Positions 47,854-59,621 of a stretch of 60,000 nucleotides of DNA are shown here, piece by piece. Where the stretch lies: NCBI RefSeq assembly GCF_001039355.2, contig NW_019773847.1, positions 1,203,679 through 1,263,678 of the forward strand. The letters run 5' to 3'. The position numbers and the translations under genes were made by a program. The DNA is from Lingula anatina. Taxonomy: Eukaryota; Brachiopoda; Lingulata; Lingulida; Lingulidae. The notes under the pieces are model-generated. The model saw only the letters and a program-made list of their open reading frames with translations, did not search any database and was not told the DNA's origin. The first letter of the stretch is position 1. Each line of letters begins with the position of its first letter.

Positions 47854-50800
47854 TGTCTTGACTATAAAAGCTGCTAAGGCTTACTTCACTACCACCTGTG
47901 CTTTTATTCCATCTTCTGAAAAAATAGTGTAAAACATGTATTGAGCTAAACAAAAGAATTTTAGGTATGATCATTGCTAACACGCGAACATCTAATGTAA
48001 AATGCACTACGGCTACAGTGGAATCCTTTCAACTCTTCTTTCAATTTGCAGGAGAACTGTGGAAGTAATGAGATACACTGCCTGAGGCTCAAATATAAAT
48101 GTATATGCTGTAAATCCAACAGGACTTGTTCTTCCCAGTAACCCATTTATCCATGTTCCATAAATGTCACTTGTCAAACAATCACTAATTTCAAGGATGG
48201 AAAGACTTACCTTCCTCTAATAACAGGAAATCTGAGAATATTAGTATATCCCATTACTTGCTTGAAGGACCAATTATGACATGTATGTTTCATTGTAAGA
48301 GATGAAATTAGTGTAATGAAAACTGTTCCCCTGCATGCAATAAACTAGACATATAAAATGTATTCAATAAACTTGTAGCATACAGATTACACAGACAACT
48401 TCAAGGAAAACGTGAGAATAAAAGACTTTTACTGACTAGTATGTCTTTACATATCCTGAAATCAATTAACCAAGAGATAAAATAAATTTCAAAATATGAA
48501 TTTTCTTAAAACAATTTTTTTAAATAAATAAAATCATTAATTAAATATCATGATGGATGGAAAATCATCATTACAAATGGAAAGGGATGGTGACCTGGGT
48601 ATAAGGGGTGTACATAGAGATTCCATATATTGAAGCACACTTATTTTATTGATTCCAGTCTTTATTTACTTAAAAAAGATAAAGATTATGTTTCATTAAT
48701 ATAGTTTGAAAAAATATTTAACGGGTGCCTTATTCAATTAATGCATAATTTGATATCAAATAAAGCTATGTGACCTGCCAAGTCATGTTAACTTGTATGC
48801 TTAGTAAACTTGAATAGTAAAAAATTGCTTACACATCACATATGATTATGGCTTCTAATTATTTTCAGTTCCTTTGTTTGCAGTTTGCAGAAGATGAAAT
48901 GGCGCTTTCTTTTTGATCAGATATCTGTCATTTACCTGTTCTATACCTGAGAGATGACTAGTTAAGATAATTACTGACTGGAATTAATCAAAGATGACAG
49001 GTGGCTTAGGCTTTGTTCTGACACTATACTACTGGCTTGGTTAACTTATACACTGGTTTAAGAGATGAGCAAATACTAGTATTTAACTGGTCACAACTAG
49101 TGATGAAACAGTTACACATCTTGATCATGGTTTCCTTGATTAGTTAATGGATTTTAATTAACAATTCTAAGCAATTATTAAGCTTCTCTCTAGAAGACAA
49201 TTTGGATTTGCGATGTTCATGTCCACGGAACTGAGCCATCAACATCCTCACAAAAGATTCTCAGGATCATTAACCATTAGACTGATGATTGACTTCTCCA
49301 ATATTTTACAATAGCTCCATCAAGGTATAAGGTATAGTTGACTCTAACTAATAGTATATTGCATGCTTGTATATCATTAGAAAAGACTAGGTCCTTAGCT
49401 AATGATATTATCTAAACTATCACATTGCATGGTATTACCAGTAAATGCAAACTTCATCATTTAAGACAAATGAATAATTATTGTGCAAATATTTTTCCAC
49501 TGAATTAATGGTAAATTGTGATATAAAGCGTGTTTTTATTATTGTTTAAGTATAAGTTTTGCACCATGACAGTTTTTGGTCCATAATTTTTCATCTCTAA
49601 TTACACATTATCTTTATAATTATAAAAAAAAAATCATTTTTCTTCCCAAACTCACCTTTCACATTTGTAAAGTTAAAATAATGAAATAATCACATCAATG
49701 CATTTTGTCTTTAACAAATCACTCACAGAGCAGAGTTTTGAAGTTATTAAATAGATTGACAAAAAAGCTTGTCCATTTTTTTCTGTCTGTTGTGATCAAT
49801 TATTAATATTTCTCACAAAACTATTCAATGTTTTTGAAGTTTTTACGTCAAAAATTTTGGTTTGCTCTTATCAACATTCCTGCCAAACTTGAGCTACATA
49901 TGTATTATACTTTTAGTAAAAACAAAAACATTAATAATTTTAAAAAGTCAAATTTCCATCCATAGCAAAAATGAATACCCTTGGTTTGAATTCTGGTGAA
50001 GCTTTAAATCAACAGTATCAAACATGGTACAAATTGCAAGACTGTGAACTTTATCTATGATGAAATACAGGAGACTGGAAATGTAGCATTTAAAATGGCT
50101 ATTACTAAAAAAGAAATTGAGAAAGGAGGAGGTGCAAAGAAAAATGAATATGGGATTAGGGGTAAAAACATCATTTAACAAAAAACAATCTTTATGATTC
50201 AAACTATGATGAATGATTCAAAAAGATAACTGGGGACAGTCACTTGATTAAACCACATTCAGCACTTCCATTATGTCACATTCTGACTTCTTTTAAGACT
50301 GCATGTTAAAATAAGAATATCCAGAAAAAGGAAACGTCTTAATGATGGGCATACAACTGTTGTTCAGACTGTATTAAATGACAAGATATATTCTAATATG
50401 ACAGCAAAAGATGGGTTTTGTAAAATTACATCCCTGGACTGATACTATCCCACAACATTACTGGTACTTCCCTGCATTGTTACTTAGACCACACCAGCAA
50501 AAATGCAACAAATAAAATACAATTCTTATTTATAAACCTTGCTGTAAATAACTGTCTGGGAATATGATTTTTATTTTTTTAAAAATTATTTCTAGTCTAT
50601 TATCATTATTATTATTATTATTTGAAACATCATTTAATCAATATTATCATTATTATTATTTGAAACATCATTCAAATACCAAAGAAGCAAGGTAACGGTG
50701 CAGGTGGAGGGAGGGGAATCAATGTGGGTAACAACATCATTTTGCTAGGGGTGAAATGATGTGGGGAAGTAATGATGCAGGGGAATGGGGTGGTATGAAC

Positions 50801-52452
50801 CTAAAGAGAGAACCCTAAAAAGTGATGCTCAGAGGTTCTGGTATTCAAAGCTGGGAACATTCCTCGCTAGTTTACTTTAGAGGCTTGATATTGAACACAA
50901 TTTTTATGACTGGCAAAACAAACAAAAAACACCCTGTAAATGCATGTACTTTATGTCAACTGTACACTTAATTTAGAATTGCACTTTGTCACACTCACAG
51001 AAACTGTACATAACAGTAGCAAACACTGTAAATATAATTATATTATAAATGTGAAAAAAGCATGATATGGATGACAAAATATTAAGTCATAAAAGCAAAA
51101 TTGTTCTGAGCAGTACACATGTTCACCTGAACTTAATCCAAAGTCAGCGATTACAGTACCTCTGACTGTACTGGACAATGGATTGTTATATTAGTGGCTC
51201 AGCTTCACAAAAGTCTGACTCTGACAAATTCCGAACGTTGTTTCTAATCTTCAAAAGATGATATTTAACCATCTGTGCCAAGACATCAAAATATCAGTAC
51301 ATCAAACCAAGAGAATAAATTCTCCTGTCACTCACCTACAGCACTGGTTTAAATAGCCCTAAAACATCCTCACTTTGAACAAATGAACGGCTGACATATA
51401 TTTCATCTCCAGGAATTCAATAATCCGCCATGTTTCCAAAACACTATACTTCCCAGCATGCCTTGCAAGTGTTAACCTTGTCTATAAAGTCTGTAAGCAT
51501 TTTCACAATGTCTCTATCAATGTACACAGATAATTAAATGGCACTCTTTTCACACAAGTTGGAGTTGAACTAGTAACCCAACGTTTGTTATCTCGGTATA
51601 TTCCCTTTCTCGGACTTAAGTTTTTCAATAACGTAAATAGTTACATTGAGAGCCGATAGGTGGCGATAAAGATCTTGACTCATCTTGACAACTGTAGTGG
51701 ATTGTTTAACTTGCAGGTGCGCAGGATCCGCAGACTATAAGGTTGCAGGTGTCTTGGGATCATTCAAGTTCGTCAGATGTTTTAATTAAACAAAGCTATA
51801 CCCCTTTGTAGCACCGTGAATATATCAGCGACATGCTTGTAACGATAGGGGGCATGTGTAACGTTGGGATAGAAGGTTACATAGATGAAGAAAAATTAAA
51901 GAAAAACCTCCCTGATTTAGGGGTCATCCATTTTTATCATTTTCACAAATCTGCTCTTTCAAGACCCCTCCCCCCTTCAGAGAGTACAAGATAAAAAGCT
52001 AAAAATGATGAAAGCCAGCACACCCAAAGGAGTGAATATCATATAGGCTTATATAGGCTATATACGATAAATGTAACTTATTTGTTTTTTTTTGTTTGTT
52101 TGTTTGTTTTTTTTAAGAACCCAGCCGGTGGTAATGTTTTATTTTTTTTTTATTGGTCTCACGAGTTTGTTATGGCATCATGATGTTAAATAGGCCTAAC
52201 CGTCTCGTTCTTTTAATACTAAAATTCACAGGATTCATCGGCAGATCCAAATTACCAAGAAAGGACGGATTTTTTTTTTCTTTTCACGAGGACCTTGAGT
52301 CACATAGGCCTATATATATATATATATAGCTTACAGTATAACAAAAGCTTAAATCTAAAGTTTGTTTTTAGAATAACATATGAAGGATTATTCCCAGCTT
52401 CATGAATGGAAACAATCATTTACTGAATGATTATGAGTGCTATAGGCCTATT
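47854..52452. other. CCDC142 5' flank and intergenic DNA
   Basis: No coding exon is recognised. A donor-like AGGAAG|GTAAGT on the minus strand near 48206-48211 and an acceptor near 47917 suggest one spliced 5' UTR exon for the CCDC142-like gene. Otherwise the stretch is AT-rich, with short TTA repeats near 50600-50660 and a G-rich patch at about 50690-50800. Confidence 0.5.
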
Positions 52453-52661
52453 TACCTCCGCCAAGGAGGTTATGTTTTCACCCCTGTTTGTTTGATTGTT
52501 TGTCATCAACATAACTCAAAAAGTTATGGACCGATTTTGTTGAAGTTTTCAGGAAATGTCAGAAGTGGGCCAAGGAACAGATGATTAGTTTTTGGTGGTG
52601 ATCCGGACCAAGAATCAACCAATAATCAATATTAATGAAAAATTGCTGCCTTGGCGGAGGT
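52453..52661. mobile_element. CCGCCAAGG-family MITE-like element, intergenic copy
   Basis: The ends ACCTCCGCCAAGG and CCTTGGCGGAGGT are perfect inverse complements over 13 bases. The interior matches the 42603 copy (GTTTTCACCC, CATCAACATAACTCAAAAAG, GATTAGTTTTTGGTGGTGAT). Length is about 209 bases. It is the best-preserved of the three copies. Confidence 0.9.
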
Positions 52662-54513
52662 CTGCGCTCTCGATGTGCTTTATTAGTATTTCTTTTTAAG
52701 GATAGGAGTGGGATACACAGCGATACATGCATTGTCTGAGCGTAGGACAATTATCACTAATGTGTTTTCAATTTTATACTGTCACTTACAACACTGCAGG
52801 TAAGCAATCATTTATTTTTCTTTTATTATGTTTAAGGTGCCTCTGGCAAGGTCTAGGCCATCTTCATAACAGCGAGAGGGATGATCGAGTACATGTATGT
52901 TTTTGATATGTTTATTTTTGGTGAAACGTTGTCATGTAATCGTTTGCTGTCAAAGACAACAATGTTACCATAATAAAGGTAACTCCATCCAGACTCACAT
53001 CGGGGGTTCGCTAACCAACTTAATTTAGCGCCCTGAAGCTGCGTTTAAAAACAATTACATCAGAATATTGCTTAGATGTGAGCTCGTATACAGAATCTAC
53101 AAACTCACCCCGAGTTTCAAAGGACACTGGAAACTCACCTCCTCTGGAACCCAGGGTGACTAAACTTCATCAGCGTAGTTATTATATAACGATTAAAACG
53201 CTCCTAAACCAACTGTGTATTTTTGTTTTGATTCAAATTTATATTTTGTTTTCTACAAATCCAATGGCACCACAGAATTATTCTGAGTGGTTGTGTCTTT
53301 ATGGTGAAAAAAAAAAAAGAATACTTATGGTGAAAAAAAATACTGAAAATATCATTTATGTCATACTCCAAGATATGCCCCCCCCCTCGAAGTCTAAGGC
53401 GTTATAGAAAGGTCTTTTTATTAGCAAATTTTTGTCAAAAAATAATCAATAACATGTTCAACGTCGCCACTTAGCCCTGATTATTAAGTAACTAAAGTTG
53501 CCATCAAATGACGTTTTACAATTGTACGATATCAGTATTATAGTTTAATATACCACTGAAAAGTGCAAAAGAGTGTTTTTATTTAGTATAAACTCACCAA
53601 ACTACATTTGACCACATTTCGCTTTATTACTGTATTTATATAAAAAAGAAAGAAAATTACATCATTTCACCGGCAATGCATTGTTTTAAACTTCTTAAGT
53701 AAATGCATCAAGCACAGACTGTTCGAACGTTCAAGGCGTGTATATCAAGAGAAATAAGTTCATTTGTACGTTAATTTGATAACAAATTACCAAATGTTTC
53801 TCAAGATGCCGCGAACTATTGATTGAAAGCCGGATGGAAGAACGGCCGTCATGACGTGTTATATTTCCTGCACAAATACATTTTCTCGAAAATATCGAAC
53901 AGCGGTAGGAAACGCATTGTTTGCAGCTTTTAAAGCCAGATCGTTTCCTGATACGGCTCACCTCTACAGGTTTTCATCCTCCTTGAAGCACGCAGATCAT
54001 CCTGGCTAAAAGACTCAGCATATATTCCTTTCCTTTATATGCTCGAAAACGCGCATAGTTCACATATGTGTCTATATTGCAAAAACACACACTGAATACC
54101 GAAGGAGAAAAAAATAAATCTATTTTCTGTGCAGAAAAAATTACAAGTAGCCAACAAACTATATCACAGCAATATTCAATATTTTTCTTCACATAATAAG
54201 GATTAATGAGAAAGTCAGTGAGGTCACTTGAAGAGCCAATAACGATACAACTAAACACCCTTGAACATTTTCCTGACCCTATATCCGCATAGCAGTACTG
54301 ATTACATTAAATTACAAACTCGTAAAATCAAAATTTTCCCACAAACAAAAAAACCTTCAATGATAATGTACAGATGACGAATGCTGATAAAGACAATGGA
54401 GACTGTATGATAATATATGTTGCTAAGCACCGCATATAAGACGCATCTGGCGTGGTGGCACACTTCAGATCGATCGTCTGCTATCCGCCATGATGACAGT
54501 ATGATGAAATCAG
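52662..54513. other. Intergenic DNA and presumed 3' UTR of the HOPX-like gene
   Basis: No coding exon is recognised. The right part should hold the 3' UTR of the minus-strand homeobox gene; a reverse AATAAA (TTTATT on the + strand, near 53623-53628) is one possible end. The minus-strand ORFs at 53731-53961 and 53974-54258 have no recognisable domain. Confidence 0.5.
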
Positions 54514-54944
54514 TTAATCATAAATCGAACCCTCATTGGCAGGCAGACCTTGTTGCTTGCGCCATAATGCGAGACGATGTTTAAACCAGGTCTGAAATAA
54601 TATGAAATCTCATTAATATTTAATATAACCTTTGGCAAATAGTGTAGGACAGACGTAATTTTTAATAAAAAATAGGTGTACCAATTGTTTTGCCTTTGGA
54701 ATCACGATGAATTATGTTTTTTTTATTCTAAGATAAAAAGTTGTTGGAAATATTATGACATAAGTCAATTGTTCCTCACCACCACCTCCTCATCTGTGAG
54801 CCCGACTTCAGCAGCCAGCAATTCAAGTTCGAATTCTGTTGGATTCCTCGACTGGCTAAACGATTCTTCTAGACGTTTGTTTTGGTCCCTGCGGATCCGC
54901 GGTAACTTTTCTGGGGGTGAAAGTTGGGCACCAAGAGTTGCCAT
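54514..54944 (-). CDS. HOPX: HOPX-like atypical homeodomain-only protein, two coding exons
   Basis: Exon 1 is 54944-54780 (donor GTG|GTGAGG) and exon 2 is 54591-54514 (acceptor TTATTTCAG, stop TAA). They join in phase 0 to 80 residues that are almost all homeodomain. The ATG has a good context (ACCATGG) and an in-frame TAG 27 bases upstream. Helix 1 is RDQNKRLEESF, helix 2 FELELLAAEVGL, and helix 3 EEVVTWFKHRLALWRKQQGL. Human HOPX has DQVEILEYNF, LCLIAAEAGL and WFKQRLAKWRRSEGL. Asn51 of helix 3, needed for base contact in normal homeodomains, is His here (Gln in HOPX), so DNA binding is unlikely. HOPX acts as a transcriptional co-regulator. Spacing between helices is canonical, without the extra loop residue of human HOPX. 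The intron sits at the 46/47-type position common in homeobox genes. Confidence 0.9.
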
Positions 54945-55034
54945 GGTTGATTGTGACAGTGGTTGAGAAATCTATCGATATGGCGATCCAAAAGGATAGC
55001 AGAATTTCTTCTCCTTCAGTCTGTTTTGCCTTAT
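54945..55034 (-). other. 5' UTR part of HOPX-like exon with splice acceptor
   Basis: A pyrimidine-rich acceptor (CTTTCTTTTCAG, minus strand, AG at 55035-55036) lies 90 bases before the start codon. It implies at least one upstream non-coding exon. A strong donor, AAATCAAG|GTAAGT at 57173-57178 on the minus strand, is a candidate partner. Pairing is inferred only from signal quality and order. Confidence 0.5.
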
Positions 55035-55036
55035 CT

Positions 55037-58000
55037 GAAAAGAAAGAAAAATAGCACCTGATACGGTGAAATGACATTAGCACAAACTAACTTGTTCTTT
55101 ACGTGCAGATATCATACAGCATAGGTGCATAGTTCTCGTGCGAAAAAAAAAAGACATGATAGATATAAATCATGATCTGTTTTATCACCTGCCGAGCTCT
55201 GTTTGTACGGTCTTTGCGAAATATACACAATCCAGTGAAACTCTTCTCCTCCTACAACTAATGTGTATCTCAGTAATGTACTACCTTGGATACAGTATCT
55301 GACAAATCAGCCACGGTGATCAATCAGACTTACTTTCGTCAGTTGGAAGCCGCAACTTTCATATACCGTTTTATTTGTTTTTGTTTTTTTTCTAACATAT
55401 TTTTGGAAGCACAAAGCATAATATAACATCTGTATTGCAACGTTATAACAATATCATTGTTTTATGTTGGAGGAGGGATGAAAGATGTCACAGCGGCTGT
55501 TATCATATAAGCAAACAATTAAACTTCTGCCGCCCTGCTGAGTCAATTTTTGTCGACTTCGTCATATTCTTGACATGAATTAAAATACAAAAAGTACCGT
55601 TAAAGTGCCTTGGCATTACGCCCTTATTTTATTGCTACGTATTAAATCGTGTTTCATATTTTCATTAAATGATGCATTTCATAAGATAAATGATAGCGTT
55701 TCACAAGTAGGCCTACTCTGATATGAAACCTTAAGGTGAATGTCGACAAGGCGCCACGGTTATTTAGAAGCAATGATCTATACAGCAATGGTTATGTTAA
55801 AAAACAGCACAAAAAATGACCCTATTTGATGTTTACTTTAGAAAGCTTTGATTAAACACTTCCTTCGCTTTTCTGTCAATTTGTCATGTATGCATTGTTC
55901 ACAACCACACACAAGTACTACTATTCGACTCGGCGTTCACAAAGTTTAAATATTCTAAATCCTATGTGTCATTGTAATCGCCGTGTCTCTTGGTAACCGA
56001 CTAATCGTTCTAACCTTTATTACTTGCTGTGATAAAATGGATTATAAAAAGTTTGGCATGTTAACACCTGAATAGGGCCTACCCAAACCCACTGCTTGTT
56101 ATGCGAGTTGAAAAGGATGAAAACAACTGGATTTTATGTCTTTAACTTCCTTACAAGATACGTCCTGATACCAGTGTTTTTCAAATAACCATGAATGACA
56201 AAAACTGGCCTTAATTGCACTTGATTGCTTCGTATACAGTCATTAGAGCATGCACAATTTTTTTCCGATATCACATTACCATACCAATCAGAAATAATAA
56301 TTTCTCTTGAAATCTAATGTACATACCACTTTAAAAAGTCTAATGGTTTCGTTTGAGATACGTAATGGTCTTGATCCGATTACTCAAAATGCATATGTAT
56401 TATTTCCGAACACACCTCACCTATATTGATATATTGCACGACTGCATATGTTACATGTATACCTGTGCGCCACGACAGCACTTAAAAGACACTCGCTTGT
56501 TATCTTTTTCGGTAAAATTGGCGGCTTTCCGGCTTCGATACACGTTTCAAAATCTTTGTCATCAGTTATATTGACTGGCACTTCAATGATTGTTATCTTC
56601 AGAAACGTGGCCTTAGCGCTACTGCGCTGTGATAAAGCCAGCAGTGATCATCTATAATACAAGCCAAAATAATGAAACAGACTACCTAGCTTTCCTCGTT
56701 GAACAAGCGCCGATCGATAAATGTGTTTATTAATCTAATCTCACATCGTGCAGCTAGGATTTTGATTGTTTACCATTTCCAGATGCTACGCCTAAGCATG
56801 GATTTTGTATAAATGGTCTTATAAGGTTTGAGTATGTAAACCTTACAACAAAGTCGTCTTCTTATTCAGACTGATATGTCGCTTTATAAACTTACGGAAG
56901 TAACAGATGTGGTATAGAATCAGCTAATTTCCAGTTACAAAGATGTTGTATAGCTTTGGCGTAACCCTTCAAAAATGTCATCGAGGCAGAAAAGGAGAAA
57001 TTTTAACACGACCGCAACGCTTAGTCTAATGAAAACAAAACCGCAATTATGCAATTCAGTGCAAGAGGACTAGTGTTCTTTCTTATTACTTTCATTGCTT
57101 GCTTAGCAAGTAGAATAAAATGTTGTTGTCGCGTTTACTTTCATAAAAATCCAATATTTGAAACCAAAAACTTACCTTGATTTGCAATTGGACTAAATCG
57201 CCTGCCCAAGTGTTGGTTTTGACAGGTGTAATGAACGATATGCCCTGGTCGCTTAGCTTGGAAGCCAGCTGCTAGCGTTCTCCTTATAGCAACGTGGTGC
57301 AAATAAAGAAAGTTTCAATAACAATTATTCAATTTTTCTCTAAAGGTTTGTGTTCATTCAAATTTACCCATGAAAAGGTTTAATTGCATTGCTTTATTCA
57401 CCATGAAAAGCCAGCATAGAAAACCTGGCTTGATTCCCAAATCCTTTGAAAGCGAACAGTTACAATTTATTTGTTGTTGATTAAGAAAAACAAATAAACA
57501 TTGGTTTGCCTTTGATTGTTGTGTTTAAAGGTGTTCATAGCCCCCGTGATTGTTGTTTTAATACCCGAATACGTCATCCAGCGATAACAAAGCTGAGTCT
57601 GGGTAAAGGTCAGAAGTTACAGCTTGAGGTAATAATTGTGACTGGTGAGACAACACATTTCGCAATTTCTGTTAATCTACAGATGCATTCAACAAAAAGT
57701 TTAGATTTTTAGGGATTTTTAGGGTCGGTTTCATATCCACGGACCGCCCCTTCAAATAATCCTGGATCTGCCCCTGCGTTTGGATGTGAATTGATTAAAA
57801 TGTCTGCGCAAAATATTTTTGGATGAGCAAGAATCAATATCTCCTCTTTTGTTTGTTCTTACAGTTTATCACAGAAAAACGTGAATGCTATCACACTTAT
57901 ATGGTTTACTGTCCTTTATTCATCTTCTTGGCTGTCATTTTCACTGCGTAAAAATAATTCATATGACTGGTTATCAGGTCGCTTTTGTACCTAGAAATAA

Positions 58001-58419
58001 ATATCAAAACACATTTGATGTGAGGAGCGGCGTACATCATTATAACAAAAATGAGCGAGAGGAAGGTCCTTTTTTTTCCTATAACTGTGCCAATTACAGT
58101 ATATAAGGCCGTTGACGAGGCCCTGTATGTTGATTTCATCTGCAATTCAGCATTGCACAAGGCTATTTAAAGCCAATTTAATAAACAGCATAATTTAAGT
58201 TTAACTGTTATTCATGATACCACCCAGCATTTAAGGAAGTCTAAAAAGATTAGTTTTTTATTGGAATTAATTATTGTTTTTCCTAGGTTTGTTACAGTTT
58301 TGCTAATTTCTACAAAATTACTCGATTATCTTTTATATATGAATAGCAGATATGTTTATCATAACGTTTTCAAGTGTAAAATGATTACAATATTTCACCC
58401 AGACCCTTAATAAACGAAC
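55037..58419. other. Region between HOPX-like coding exons and the SLC18-like gene
   Basis: No confident coding exon is seen. The stretch probably holds HOPX 5' non-coding exon(s) (one may end at 57179) and promoter, and the 3' end of the transporter gene. A minus-strand ORF after an acceptor-like TTGCAG at about 58138 (reading MKSTYRASS) could be the transporter's last exon but shows no family resemblance. Confidence 0.4.
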
Positions 58420-59550
58420 CTGCGTTGTTGATGGCACAGCGTGGAAGAGCATACACACACACATCTCAGAACCTAGGAATGAAATAAGGGCCCACAAGTA
58501 GCAGCTCCTGTAATTTGAATGCATATTTCTTTGACACATATTATCTGAGATAATCAAATGAACCGAAAAACATTTCTGCACAATCAAAACTAATTTGAAA
58601 AAACTCCACACGTTTTTTGGGTGGATATTAACCTCGGAGTTTGATACTATCTCAGGATCTGTAGATTTTACCCGCTGCATAATTTGAAGTTTTCTTACCA
58701 TTCAAAAGAAGAAGCTGTCATGGCAGCACCACTGCAAGAAGCTCCTGAGGAGAGAATATTTATATAATATTATAATATGCACTCAATTCAGGCAGACTAT
58801 AAAAATCATTTGGTACCAATAGTAATAGCTGCACTCTTGAAACTAAATGCACTTAACATCCTTTTCTCCTTTACAATAGTCTCTCAGTTATTCCATTCAA
58901 CAAATTACTAGACTTAAATCGAGAGCAGTTTTACTCGAGTGTTTTCTCTACGTAGACTGAATGACTTCATTTATGTTCACATGTACCTATTGCAAATCCT
59001 AAGCTTTGGGCACTAGTTTGCAGACCTATAATAGTTCCAAACTCTGAGCAATGTCTCATTTTAACAAGTTCGACCATAATAGGTGTTATAACGGAAAGGC
59101 TAAGTGCAAAACCAGCGCAGAGTAAACTATTAGGTCCTATAGCCTCCCACACTGTTGTAGCCCAGGGATACTGGAATAAGAAAAAATATATAAGAAAAGA
59201 TCTTATTATACACAATTTTTTACACACAAAAAAATGTTGAATACGCGTAAAAACGTATTAATACAAGACACTCATTTTTATAAAACTGAAGAGGTGGAAA
59301 TTAAACATTTCTGTAAAGTGTAATTATAAAAAATGATAATACGTGATGTGTAATAAAATGATAATATGTGATGTAATAATAAAATATCTACTGCAAGATA
59401 AAGATTCTTTACATCTGTTATTTGCTTGGATATCACCACTACAGCTAGTGCAGAAGAGTGCCAAAGGGCCGGTAAAGGTAAAAACAACAGTTACTTACTG
59501 CTGTGTACGAAATCGAATAAAAAAGCAGCCCTAAACAAGCAAAGACCCAT
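58420..59550 (-). CDS. SLC18-like major-facilitator transporter, four 3' exons (partial)
   Basis: Exons in transcript order: 59550-59499, 59170-58987, 58744-58699, 58507-58420. All have GT-AG borders and consistent phases; upstream exons lie beyond the window, and the final exon was not identified with confidence. The reading gives WVFACLGLLFYSISYTA, then SLLCAGFALSLSVITPIMVE, LVKMRHCSEFGTIIGLQTSA, QSLGFAIGG, AMTASSFEW and WALISFLG. The order small loop, LVxxRH...G, GFAIG, FEW resembles the C-terminal half of SLC18 proteins: vesicular amine transporters have LVDLRHTS...GFAIG, and SLC18B1 has FEW...WALIS. It is predicted to be a proton-coupled exporter of amines or polyamines into vesicles. 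Subfamily is uncertain, and part of the match rests on remembered sequence. Confidence 0.68.
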
Positions 59551-59569
59551 CTGAAAAGCAAATCAAAAA

Positions 59570-59572
<3 letters not shown>

Positions 59573-59618
<46 letters not shown>
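59573..59618. repeat. (TA)n microsatellite
   Basis: About 46 bases of TA dinucleotide, just upstream (on the transcript) of the SLC18-like exon at 59550-59499. Confidence 0.97.

Positions 59619-59621
<3 letters not shown>

Noticed and set aside
53731-54258. Two minus-strand ORFs downstream of the HOPX-like gene
   Set aside because: No domain, no conserved motif and no plausible splice context; probably 3' UTR or intergenic.
57906-58160. 84-residue minus-strand ORF as last exon of the SLC18-like gene
   Set aside because: An acceptor-like TTGCAG and matching phase exist, but the peptide has no recognisable homology and its composition looks non-coding. It is left as a possibility only.
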